Shown here one piece after another: positions 43,702 through 51,408 of a DNA stretch of 64,000 bases (positions are counted from its first letter, which is position 1; each line of letters starts with the position of its first letter). Origin of the DNA: Collinsella phocaeensis (GTDB lineage Bacteria > Actinomycetota > Coriobacteriia > Coriobacteriales > Coriobacteriaceae); assembly GCF_900119895.1 (NCBI RefSeq), contig NZ_FQLR01000004.1:682001-746000 (forward strand). Direction: 5' to 3'. The translations under genes were made by a program, and so were the position numbers. Under the pieces are notes generated by a model that was given only the letters and a program-made list of their open reading frames with translations, did not search any database and was not told the origin of the DNA.

Positions 43702-44694
43702 ATGAATCTGCTGTTCTTCTTCTATACGGTCATGTTGATTGGCGTCGCTTTGGTCGCATGCTCGGTCTCCCTGGTCGTCTGGCTCATGACCCGGCGCAGA
43801 GACTGCGTGGTCGCTGCGCTTGGGTATGCAGTTTACGGCCTCGACCTTTCGCTCATCTTCTTTGACGAGTACGCGCGCAACAAGCACGACTATCTGGTTA
43901 CGTTTGAGCAGCCGCTCACCCATCCGGTTCCCAGTCTGGTGCTGGGTCTTACCATTCTGCTGTGCCTTTGGGTTTGGGTGCTGTTGCGTACGCACGTTGA
44001 GGTGAAGCTGGATCGGATTATGACGTTCGTCGTCCCGGTCGGCGTGCTCATGCTAGTGTTCGTGCCGCGTTCCGGTGCGTCCGGGACGGTTCAGCAGTAT
44101 CTGTATTGGCTTACGCGCGACATGGCGCTTCTTGCGTGTTTGGTGTTCGCCGGCGTTCGGTATCGGCTCACGGATTCTCGTGCCGTGAAGCTCGATCTCG
44201 AGCGCTCGCGCACCTTCTTCAACGTCGCCGCGGCGCTGATCCTTTGCGTCATCGTTGAGGATACGCTCATGATCTTGATCATCCATCCTCCGGCGGACAG
44301 CGTGGCGGCCGGCTCGTTCTTCTGGCATTTGCAAGAGCGCAACATCTCGGAAAACGTGCTTATGGTCGCCACGGCGGTGCAGCTTTTCCGCAGGTATCGG
44401 GAGATCTTCTCGGTCTATGCCCGGCACCCGAACGAAGGGGATTTGGGCGGGGGAGCCGTCTCGATGGATGGGGGAGACGTCGCCTCGAAGCTCGCGCTCT
44501 TCGCTGAGGCGCACAAGCTCTCCAAGCGCGAGGTCGAGGTGCTCGACCTGCTCGTGCGCGGGGCGGACGTCCAGGGAATCGCAAGCGAGCTGGTCATTTC
44601 CCCCGGCACGGTCAAAGCCCATCTGCATCGAATATATGGCAAGGTCGGCGTGAACGCGCGCGCAGACTTGCTGGATGCGTTCTGGCGGAGGTAG
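43702..44694 (+). CDS. Membrane-anchored LuxR-family regulator
   Basis: A 330-residue paralogue of the AguR-like protein at 35610. About seven membrane segments (NLLFFFYTVMLIGVALVACS, VLGLTILLCLWVWVLLRT, AAALILCVIVEDTLMILII) are followed by a C-terminal LuxR domain (HKLSKREVEVLDLLVRGADV, GIASELVISPGTVKAHLHRI). The ERNISENVLM segment in the last membrane-proximal region is shared with the AguR-like protein (ERNFSENVLL). It should sense a small molecule directly in the membrane and control the neighbouring transporters or the amidohydrolase. The start ATG 43702 aligns with the paralogue. Between it and the MATE gene at 44911 lie two direct GTAAACC boxes. Confidence 0.88.
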   Translation: MNLLFFFYTVMLIGVALVACSVSLVVWLMTRRRDCVVAALGYAVYGLDLSLIFFDEYARNKHDYLVTFEQPLTHPVPSLVLGLTILLCLWVWVLLRTHVEVKLDRIMTFVVPVGVLMLVFVPRSGASGTVQQYLYWLTRDMALLACLVFAGVRYRLTDSRAVKLDLERSRTFFNVAAALILCVIVEDTLMILIIHPPADSVAAGSFFWHLQERNISENVLMVATAVQLFRRYREIFSVYARHPNEGDLGGGAVSMDGGDVASKLALFAEAHKLSKREVEVLDLLVRGADVQGIASELVISPGTVKAHLHRIYGKVGVNARADLLDAFWRR

Positions 44695-44778
44695 CTGCGT
44701 GCCCGCAGGACCGCCCATGGTCTCACCGCAGGGATCTCAGGTTCCGCGAACGGTATGTCATCGTATTACTTTCCGCAG

Positions 44779-44805
44779 GTAAACCATGTAAACCGGGTTA
44801 ACCCG
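44779..44805 (+). promoter_or_regulatory. Two GTAAACC direct repeats and a CGGGTTAACCCG dyad
   Basis: GTAAACC occurs at 44779-44785 and again at 44788-44794, followed at once by the perfect dyad CGGGTTAACCCG (44794-44805). They lie 106 bp before the MATE gene at 44911. The same core occurs in the aguR-aguB gap, so these are candidate LuxR-type activator sites. Confidence 0.5.
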
Positions 44806-44910
44806 ACCGCCTGCAGTCTGGTATTTCGGCGCTGAGCGCCTTCTTCATACAGTGATGTCAACGGGCACGGCCCCTGCGGTCCGTGCGAGGCAACATGAAG
44901 GAGGCATCAG

Positions 44911-46299
44911 ATGGCGGAGGAAGTCGAGACCAGGGCAGTCGAGGAGGCGGAAGACCGCGAACTCGGCACATCGCCGGTTCCCAAGCTGTTCATCAAGTAC
45001 AGCTCCATCGCGTTCATGGGCATGCTCGCCCAGATCATCATGGTCATCATCGAGGGCATCATCATGGGCAACGGGCTGGGCTCCCATGGGCTGGCCTGCG
45101 TGTCCATCATCATGTCGATCGAGCTGCTGAACGTCGCGCTCGGCAGCGCGCTCGCCGTGGGCGTGTCGACGGTCGCTGGGGCGCGCCTGGGCGCCGGCGA
45201 CAAGGAGGGCGCGAGCCATGCGTTCTCCCAGGGTTTCTGGCTCACGACGGTGCTCATCGTCGTGCTCGTCGCGCTCGCCGAGCTCTTCACCCCGCAGCTC
45301 GTGGGCTTCCTGGGCGCCACGCCCGACATCTTCGACGACTCGGTGGGCGCCATCCGCGTGTTCCTGCTGTGCCTGCCGTTCTGCGTGATCGGTCAGATGC
45401 TCTGCGGCATGCTCCGCATCGATGAGAAGCCGAAAGCCGCGGCGACCATCCAGATGGTCTCCGCCGTCGTCGCGATCCTGTGGCTCGCCGCGTCGACGTT
45501 CGTGTTCAAGTTCGGCGTTACCGGCGCCGGCATCTACTACGGTCTCTCGATCGGCATCTGGTTCGCGGTCATCTACTACTTCGTGGGCGGCAAGCGCTCC
45601 GTCTTCCAGATCAAGGCATCCGATATCAAGCTCGAGCCCAAGCTCTGCCTTCAGATCATCAAGGTCGGTACGCCCCTGTTCCTGCTCCAGGCTGCAAGCT
45701 CCGTGTACACCACCGTGGTCAACAACCAGCTGGGCGTCCTTGGATCCAGCCTCGATATCGCTGCGTTCGCGGTCATCAACGGCTACGTGGTCTACATCAT
45801 CATGATGGTCGTTCAGGCCATCACCTTCGGTGTCCAGCCCATCGCCGCGTACAACGCCGGCGCCAAGGCCTACGGCCGCCTCAAGGAGCTCGTCAAGACC
45901 TCGCTCGTGGTCCAGGTCGGCGTCGTGGCCGTCCTCACGGTCGCCTTGTGGTTCGGCGCCTACCCCGTGTGCCTGCTGTTCGCCGGCGATCCCGAGCTCG
46001 CGACGGTTTCCGCCGACGCCACGCGCATCGTCATCCTGCTCGGCGCCCTCGGCTGGTCGAGCCAGGTCATCTCCAGCTACTTCGAGTGCGTCGAGAAGGT
46101 CGGCATCGCAACCGTTCTCGGCATCGCCCGCTACATCGTGTTCACGATTCCCGCGGTGTACGTGCTCGGCGGCATGATGGGCGTCGAGGGCGTGTGGTGG
46201 GCGCAGCCCGTCGCCGACGTCCTGACGTTCGTATTGACCCTTGCGTTCATGGCGTACGAGATGAAGCGCCTGAACGCGCTCGAGCACGGACAGGCGTAG
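44911..46299 (+). CDS. MATE family efflux transporter (second copy)
   Basis: A 462-residue MATE transporter, paralogue of the one at 41808. Seen: FIKYSSIAFMGMLAQIIMVI near residue 28, GNGLGSHGLACVSIIM, GSALAVGVSTVAGARLGAGD, CLPFCVIGQMLCGMLRIDEK, GVQPIAAYNAGAKAYGRLKE in the second half. About 12 membrane segments are predicted. GAAGGAGG lies 9 bp upstream of the ATG at 44911. It is followed after 85 bp by an amidohydrolase, suggesting a pair in which the transporter moves the hydrolase's substrate or product, but this is inference. Confidence 0.9.
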   Translation: MAEEVETRAVEEAEDRELGTSPVPKLFIKYSSIAFMGMLAQIIMVIIEGIIMGNGLGSHGLACVSIIMSIELLNVALGSALAVGVSTVAGARLGAGDKEGASHAFSQGFWLTTVLIVVLVALAELFTPQLVGFLGATPDIFDDSVGAIRVFLLCLPFCVIGQMLCGMLRIDEKPKAAATIQMVSAVVAILWLAASTFVFKFGVTGAGIYYGLSIGIWFAVIYYFVGGKRSVFQIKASDIKLEPKLCLQIIKVGTPLFLLQAASSVYTTVVNNQLGVLGSSLDIAAFAVINGYVVYIIMMVVQAITFGVQPIAAYNAGAKAYGRLKELVKTSLVVQVGVVAVLTVALWFGAYPVCLLFAGDPELATVSADATRIVILLGALGWSSQVISSYFECVEKVGIATVLGIARYIVFTIPAVYVLGGMMGVEGVWWAQPVADVLTFVLTLAFMAYEMKRLNALEHGQA

Positions 46300-46384
46300 G
46301 TCCCGGTTCGGCGGATGGCACGCGGACAACATCTGCCGCGTGCTCCGCGGCCGGCGTTTCCATCGATTCTTAGGAGGTAATTCT

Positions 46385-48022
46385 ATGTCTCAGGTAGTTC
46401 AGGCCGAATTGGTCCTCAAGAGCGACGCGGTGTTCACCGGGGACGGTCTTTCCCCGTTCAGGGGCGGTGTCGCGATCGCCGACGGCAAGATCGTTGCGTG
46501 CGGGGATGACCTGCACCTCGCTCCGTTCATCGGGCCCGATACCGACGTGCGCGAGTTCGGCGACAGGCTCATCATGCCGGGCATCATCGATTCCCATACG
46601 CATTTCGCGCAAGGCGCGATGACCACCGACCCCGACTTCTGCGTCAACCTCATCGACTGCACGAGTTTCGAGCAGGTGATGGAGCGCATGCGGGCCTTCG
46701 CCGAGAGCCATCCCGACAACGAATGGCTCGTGGGCGTCCAAGCCATCCAGTTCCAATGGGAGGTTCCCGAGATGCCGTCGGCGAAGATGATCGACGTCTA
46801 CATCTCCGATCGCCCGGTGTTCCTCTCGCAAGTCGACATGCACACGTTCAGTGCCAACACCTGCGCCATCGAGAAGGTCGGCGTCACGCGCGACACGCCC
46901 GATCCGGTAGGCGGCAAGATCCTGAAGGATGAGAACGGCGACCTCACCGGCATCTTCTCCAACAACGCCGGCGCCCTGTTCATGGACCAGGTCTACAACC
47001 CGCCGCTGGAGCGCGCCAAGGAATCCTTTGCCAAGACGGCCCGGCGCGCGGTGTCGTACGGCATCACGTCCGTGGGCGCGGTCAACCCCACGTTCGTGAG
47101 CCTCGAGGACCCATATCGCGTGTTCGCGGACATGAACCGCGCGGGCGAGTTCCCGCTGCGCGTGTTCATGTACACCGACCTCTTCGAGGTCGAGACCATG
47201 ACGCTCGACGAGATCCGCGCCAAGTACGACTTCCCCGGCTCGACCATCGAGTGGAACGGTTTCAAGCAGTTCATCGACGGCGTGTGCTCAGATCACACGG
47301 CGTGGATGCTCGACGACTACAGCAACGCGCCGGGCAACGCCGGTGAGCCCGCCGAGGATCCCGAGCATGTTCGCACGGCGATGCTCAAGGCGTGCGAGTG
47401 GGGCGTTCCGACGCGCATTCACGCCATCGGCGACCGCTCCGTGCGCTACGTACTCGACTGCTTCGAGGAGGCCGAGCGTCTCTACGGCAAGCGGGGCATT
47501 CGCCACTGCATGGAGCACGACGAGACGGTCCAGCCCGAGGACCTGCCGCGCTTCGCCCAGCTTGGGATCTCTCCGTGTATGCAGCCCTGGCACATGCTGC
47601 TCGACATGGGGGATCTCGCCAAGGACGATGCGGTCGGTCCCGACCGCGCGGCGCTCTCCTGGCCCATCCGCAGTCTGTTGGCCTCGGGTGCGAACGTGAG
47701 CCTGGGGTCCGACTTTCCGGTTGTCGGGATCGAGCCCATGGAGGAGGTTTACGGCGCGGTCTACCGTATGCTCGAGGATGGATCCAACCCCGAGGGCTGG
47801 TTCCCCGAGGAGCGCATCACCATGGCAGAGGCCCTGCGCGCCTACACGTATGGATCCGCATACGCCATGGGCGTCGAGGATCGTTTGGGTACGCTCGCCG
47901 TGGGCAAGGAGGCCGACGTATGCGTGCTGTCGCGTAACCTCTTTGAGTGCGAGCCCGCCGAGGTGCTCGACACGGTCTCCGAGCTGACCGTTTCTGGCGG
48001 AAAGATCGTCTACGAGGCCTAA
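46385..48022 (+). CDS. Amidohydrolase (YtcJ-like, metal dependent)
   Basis: A 545-residue amidohydrolase of the YtcJ/AMDase-like branch. Seen: N-terminal VAIADGKIVACG, LIMPGIIDSHTHFAQGAMTT with the metal-binding His-x-His near residue 76, DRPVFLSQVDMHTFSANTCA, RIHAIGDRSVRYVLDCFEEA near 346 (metal His) and GANVSLGSDFPVVGIEP near 437 with the metal Asp. It should hydrolyse an amide or C-N bond of an unknown small molecule. TAGGAGGT lies just before the ATG at 46385. A truncated paralogue lies at 48906. An intrinsic terminator with a long stem follows 77 bp after the stop. Confidence 0.9.
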   Translation: MSQVVQAELVLKSDAVFTGDGLSPFRGGVAIADGKIVACGDDLHLAPFIGPDTDVREFGDRLIMPGIIDSHTHFAQGAMTTDPDFCVNLIDCTSFEQVMERMRAFAESHPDNEWLVGVQAIQFQWEVPEMPSAKMIDVYISDRPVFLSQVDMHTFSANTCAIEKVGVTRDTPDPVGGKILKDENGDLTGIFSNNAGALFMDQVYNPPLERAKESFAKTARRAVSYGITSVGAVNPTFVSLEDPYRVFADMNRAGEFPLRVFMYTDLFEVETMTLDEIRAKYDFPGSTIEWNGFKQFIDGVCSDHTAWMLDDYSNAPGNAGEPAEDPEHVRTAMLKACEWGVPTRIHAIGDRSVRYVLDCFEEAERLYGKRGIRHCMEHDETVQPEDLPRFAQLGISPCMQPWHMLLDMGDLAKDDAVGPDRAALSWPIRSLLASGANVSLGSDFPVVGIEPMEEVYGAVYRMLEDGSNPEGWFPEERITMAEALRAYTYGSAYAMGVEDRLGTLAVGKEADVCVLSRNLFECEPAEVLDTVSELTVSGGKIVYEA

Positions 48023-48098
48023 CGTGCATATCGGATTGGCGCCGTCGTGCGAGGGCGGTGCGTGGCGGCGCGCGTTTTTCTTGTGGGCGTAAGCTTAT

Positions 48099-48146
48099 GA
48101 AGCGCCCGTCACCGCATCGACAGGTGCGGTGACGGGCGCTTCTTTT
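48099..48146 (+). terminator. Strong rho-independent terminator after the amidohydrolase
   Basis: An 18-bp perfect stem GAAGCGCCCGTCACCGCA / TGCGGTGACGGGCGCTTC with an 8-base loop, followed by TTTTC. Confidence 0.9.
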
Positions 48147-48234
48147 CATGGCGGGGGCTTTGGCCGGCGATCGCATCCTTCGATTTTGAGGCGCCGACCC
48201 GATCGTTGCCTGTCCGTTCATGGCGGGGAGGGGT

Positions 48235-48442
48235 CGGAAGAATCCTCTCACCCTCGAAGTGAGTGGATTTTTGCAAGCTGTCTCGCTAGCCGGCCGCCAG
48301 GGGTCCGATTTGGCCTGAGAATCCCCAGTTGATCACTTTATCATGAGAAAGTGTACCGGAGGCGCCCGTCATTTTCCACTCACTTCGGGGGTGAGAGCCG
48401 GGACGGACCCCCTATACGGGTCGCATGCGGTCGCTGTGGAGG
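48235..48442 (+). repeat. 208-bp repeat with terminal inverted repeats, copy B
   Basis: The second copy of the element at 43449-43656. Inverted repeats are 48246-48267 (one mismatch, CCCTCG for CCCCCG) and 48375-48396. The right flank of 46 bp beyond the inverted repeat (GCCGGGACGGACCCCCTATA and onward) is identical in both copies, so the copied unit is larger than the inverted-repeat core. Copy B ends 3 bp before the stop of a truncated luxR gene read on the opposite strand. Confidence 0.85.
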
Positions 48443-48444
48443 GC

Positions 48445-48905
48445 CTATTCGGTGGATTTCGCCCCGATCGTTTCCGTTTGCATGCGGTCGCGCAGCTCTT
48501 CGCGCGAGGACACGCCGACCTTCTCGTAGATGTGGTGTACGTGCGTCTTGACCGTGCCGATCGAGATGGTCAGCTCCTCACCGATTTCGCGGTTCGTTCT
48601 GCCGGCGACAAGCAAGCAGAGCAGCTCCTCCTCGCGCCGCGTGAGCCCGTAGCGGTTGGCGAAGGCGATGGGCTGCAGGTCGCGCGTCGCTTGCTGCACG
48701 CCGCATGCACGTAGCGCCAGGTAAGCGATGCCGATCAGGGTAAACATCAGGCCCATAACCTCGAAGGGGATGCTTCGTGCATAGGGGGAGGGGAGCGCGA
48801 GATCGGCGATTTCCGCAAGGCAATATACCGTGCATAGGCCAAGTGCAAACCGGCTGCGTTTTTGTTCCACAAGGCCGCAGGTTCGAATGTTCTTCCAAAG
48901 CGTTC
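48445..48905 (-). pseudogene. 5'-truncated membrane LuxR regulator
   Basis: Only the C-terminal part of a LuxR-type membrane regulator survives: two or three membrane segments (LGLCTVYCLAEIADLALPSP, PFEVMGLMFTLIGIAYLALR) and an intact helix-turn-helix (NRYGLTRREEELLCLLVAGR, NREIGEELTISIGTVKTHVH). Coding similarity ends near 48905, where amidohydrolase sequence read on the other strand begins. The usual N-terminal five membrane segments and start codon are missing, so it is not expected to be functional as a membrane sensor. The breakpoint shared with the neighbouring fragment indicates a single deletion. Confidence 0.78.
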
Positions 48906-49644
48906 CTGCGATGGGCCATATGCGCGAGTCCGTCGGTCTCGGTCCCGATTGGTATGGTGAGCCCATCTGGCCGGAAGAGCAGTTTAAGCAGATGGTCAAG
49001 GACTTCGACGCGCCGGCCTGCAGATCCACGTGCATGCGATCGGCGACGGCGCCGTCAAGCGCACGATCGATTCCTATCTCGAGGCCATCGAGGCCAACGG
49101 CGATCGCGATCATCGCCACACCATCACGCACGTGTGCGCCATCACCGACGAGGACATCCAGCGCATGGCGGACAACGACATCATCGCCTCGCTGCAGTTC
49201 CTGTGGATGTACGGCGACCCGCTCTACGAGCTCGAGGTCTCCTACATCGGCAAGGAGCGCGCCGCCGCCATGTACCCGGTCAAGAAGATGCACGAGGCCG
49301 GCGTCCACATCACGGGCGCGTCGGATACCCCGGTGACCCCGTACGTGGTGACCGACGAGTTGGAGATCGGCATCACGCGCAACAGCCCGTTCGAGGGCGA
49401 GGAGGAGACCGACATGACCCGTTGGCCCGCCCAGGCGCTCGCGCCGTACCAGAAGATGGAGATCTACACCAAGAACTCCGCGTACCAGAACTTCATGGAG
49501 GACATGGTCGGCACCATCGAGGTCGGCAAGAAGGCTGACATCGTGGTCCTGGACAAGAACCTCCTCGATATCGACCACATGGAGATCAACGAGTCCAAGG
49601 TGCTCTACACGGTCTCCGACGGCCGCATCGTGTACAAGGGCTAA
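48906..49644 (+). pseudogene. 5'-truncated, frameshifted amidohydrolase (YtcJ-like)
   Basis: The C-terminal half of an amidohydrolase related to the intact one at 46385. It begins abruptly at the luxR breakpoint (ESVGLGPDWYGEPIWPEEQF) and runs to KDFDA, where one G is missing near 49011: GCGCCGGCC stands for an expected GCGGCCGGCC. It continues in the next frame with HAIGDGAVKRTIDSYLEAIE, ITGASDTPVTPYVVTDELEI and the usual end GTIEVGKKADIVVLDKNLLD. The metal ligand Asp of GASDTPV and the second-domain His survive, but the N-terminal His-x-His is lost with the deletion. A reinitiated C-terminal product from an ATG at 49030 would not be catalytic. Confidence 0.82.
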
Positions 49645-49826
49645 CGGGCCGATTCAAGGCTCGGTGGGCCGCCAGGCTCTTCGGGTCAGGGCATAGGGCT
49701 TCCAAGAGGGCCATCCTCCCAGGCGCGCGCTTCGGCGTGCCCGCCCTCTTGTCGGGCGCGGGGAGCTCCCGGTCCGATCCGGCGCGACGGGCGGAGCGGT
49801 CGACGGCTGTGTCCACCCGATGTATG

Positions 49827-49859
49827 AAAAACCGCCCCGCGGCGTGTGGCGCGGGGCGG
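49827..49859 (-). terminator. Terminator of the small minus-strand gene
   Basis: On the minus strand a 9-bp stem CCGCCCCGC / GCGGGGCGG is followed by TTTTT (A-run at 49827-49831 on the plus strand). It lies 40 bp past the stop of the gene at 49899, which supports that gene being transcribed. Confidence 0.75.
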
Positions 49860-49898
49860 CGAGGGGGGAAGCGTGAAATCGGCGCAGGCCGGTGTTCC

Positions 49899-50093
49899 CT
49901 AGATCGATGCGGCGTAGGGGCGAGGCCTCCAGACGGTGTCTTCCGTCGGCTCCTTCTGGGCGGCAGCCGCCTTCTTGAGGTTCGTTCGCCAGGCGCTCGC
50001 GTAGGCGCGCTTGAGTGTACGCACGCTTTGGGTCACCTTCTGGGCGAGGTGAGGGGAGTCGTCGGTCTTGGATGCCATCTTCTTGTGGCGCAT
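49899..50093 (-). CDS. Small basic protein (64 residues), hypothetical
   Basis: A 64-residue, lysine- and arginine-rich protein with no membrane segment. The middle, SVRTLKRAYASAWRTNLKKA, looks like an amphipathic basic helix, and the end is RPRPYAASI. A GGAG sequence lies about 10 bp before the ATG at 50093; ATG at 50078 (MASKTDDSP) is an alternative start. The dedicated intrinsic terminator downstream on the same strand argues for a real gene. No family is recognised; nucleic-acid binding is possible from its charge. Confidence 0.55.
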   Translation of the reverse strand: MRHKKMASKTDDSPHLAQKVTQSVRTLKRAYASAWRTNLKKAAAAQKEPTEDTVWRPRPYAASI

Positions 50094-50266
50094 GGTGTAT
50101 CAGCTCCGTTTCCTGCCGCCGGGTATCCGGCGTCTATTGAGCACCACCCTGCTTGTACCGCGCGCGTCCTCCGCTTATGCCGAACCGCCCCCATGTTCCG
50201 GGGAATCCACAATCCATACGCAAACGACGGAGACGCGGCAGGTCGGGGGACGCAGCGCGCCGGGGG
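50094..50266. other. Non-coding stretch before the repeat cluster
   Basis: About 170 bp that should hold the promoter of the minus-strand small gene. No other feature is recognised. Confidence 0.4.
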
Positions 50267-50527
50267 CGTGCCAATGGGGACGTGCCCCTTTGGCACGCGG
50301 GTGCCGATTTTGGGTACAACCGTCCCCAAACGGATTATGGGGAAGCCTGTGTCCATTCCGAGGCGCGATTCTGGGCGCAACCTTCCCCACGGCGGCATTG
50401 GGGAAGCCCGCGCCCATTTCGGCGGTGGATTCCGGGTGCGACTGTCCCCACGGTGGCATCGGGGAAGCCGGTTCCCAGCCCGTCGCAGATTCAGGCGCGC
50501 CAAAAGGGACATACCCCTTTGGCGCGC
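50267..50527. repeat. 61-bp tandem repeat between two CCAAAGGGG hairpins
   Basis: Hairpin 1 (50267-50297) has a CGTGCCAATGGGG stem, one mismatch and an ACGTG loop; hairpin 2 (50495-50527) has a GCGCGCCAAAAGGG stem, one mismatch and an ACATA loop. Between them lie tandem units of about 61 bp, each beginning GGGGAAGCC: 50339-50399, 50400-50460 and a partial one from 50461, preceded by a degenerate one. A third member of the hairpin family with a perfect 14-bp stem is at 59288-59320. The array is not a CRISPR: there are no spacers between the units. Confidence 0.75.
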
Positions 50528-50653
50528 GGGTGCCGCTTCAGGGAAGTCCGCGCCCGCCGGCGCCGTCGCCCGTGTGCGCCGACGCGTTGCCGTTTCGGCT
50601 GCATGAGAGGGCTCCGTGCGGGTACCATGGATGCTGCACGGAAAGGAAGGCCC

Positions 50654-51094
50654 ATGATCGGCATCGTACTCGTCTCGCATACGCCCTCGCTCGCCCAGGC
50701 GACGGCGGAATTCATCGCCGCCTGCGCGCCGGACGTCCCGGTCGCGCTCGCGGGGGGCAACCGGTCGGGCGGGTTCGGTGCAAGCTACGGCAAGGTCGTC
50801 GAGGCCCTGCGCAGCTTCGATCTTGTTGGAGGGGATTCCGCGGAGCGGGCGCCCCTTCCGGATGCTTCCGTCCCGTCCCGCACGGTCGACGGCGTCATCT
50901 TGATTCCCGACCTGGGGTCCTCGGCGCTCACGTCGCGCATGGTGCTCGCCGATCGGCCCGATCCGCGCTGCGTCGTGGTGGATTGCCCCTTCGTCGAAGG
51001 CGCCTTCGAGGCGGCGGTGCAGGCCCAGGCGGGAACGTGCTTGCCTGAAATCGTCGAGTCTCTGAGGTCGGTCCGCTCATTGCGCAAGCTGTAG
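50654..51094 (+). CDS. dhaM: DhaM-like PTS EIIA domain protein, orphan
   Basis: A 146-residue single-domain protein of the EIIA-mannose fold that resembles the N-terminal domain of DhaM, the phosphoryl donor of PTS-dependent dihydroxyacetone kinase. Seen: IGIVLVSHTPSLAQA with the phosphorylatable His at residue 9, GGFGASYGKVVEAL, the GVILIPDLGSSALTSRMVL strand-helix and DCPFVEGAFEAAVQAQAGT. DhaK and DhaL are not in the window, so it stands alone here. It could alternatively supply phosphate to the EIIA-less mannose-type PTS at 25766. AAAGGAAGG precedes the ATG at 50654. Confidence 0.75.
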   Translation: MIGIVLVSHTPSLAQATAEFIAACAPDVPVALAGGNRSGGFGASYGKVVEALRSFDLVGGDSAERAPLPDASVPSRTVDGVILIPDLGSSALTSRMVLADRPDPRCVVVDCPFVEGAFEAAVQAQAGTCLPEIVESLRSVRSLRKL

Positions 51095-51408
51095 GCGACC
51101 CGACGGTCTTTGACGGTCCCGCCCGTCCCGCGGCGCTGTCCGGGAGAAACAGCGAAAGAGCAAGATTCGGTAAGTTTGCTCAAGTTGACTTGTAATCAGA
51201 ACGTAAAAACTGTGCTATGCTCGCTACGTATTCTCGGTGAGCGGTTGAAAACGCTGTGTGGAAGGCACATTGCGACGGTCCGTATGAGAGAGACGGCTAC
51301 CGTTTGCAGGCTTTGCGCACCTCAGCGCTCCTCGGGAGACACTCCCAATTGGCAGTGCGGCTCGTCTGCTCGTGTCCGCACACGACCCGCGAGGAGCGTG
51401 GTTATTCA
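51095..51408. promoter_or_regulatory. Promoter region of the pyruvate formate-lyase gene
   Basis: About 310 bp without a gene. AT-rich sequence at 51175-51230 contains TTGACT (51186) and TGTGCTATGCT (about 51211-51221, an extended -10 type), but their spacing of about 25 bp is too long for a standard promoter. A real start site cannot be fixed. The remaining leader of about 180 bp is long for a simple 5' UTR. Confidence 0.4.

Noticed and set aside
50267-50527. Possible CRISPR array.
   Set aside because: Units are contiguous tandem copies of about 61 bp without unique spacers, and no cas gene is present.
51180-51230. A standard -35/-10 promoter for the pyruvate formate-lyase gene (TTGACT with TATGCT).
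   Set aside because: The spacing is about 25 bp, too long for a normal promoter, so only a general promoter region is annotated.
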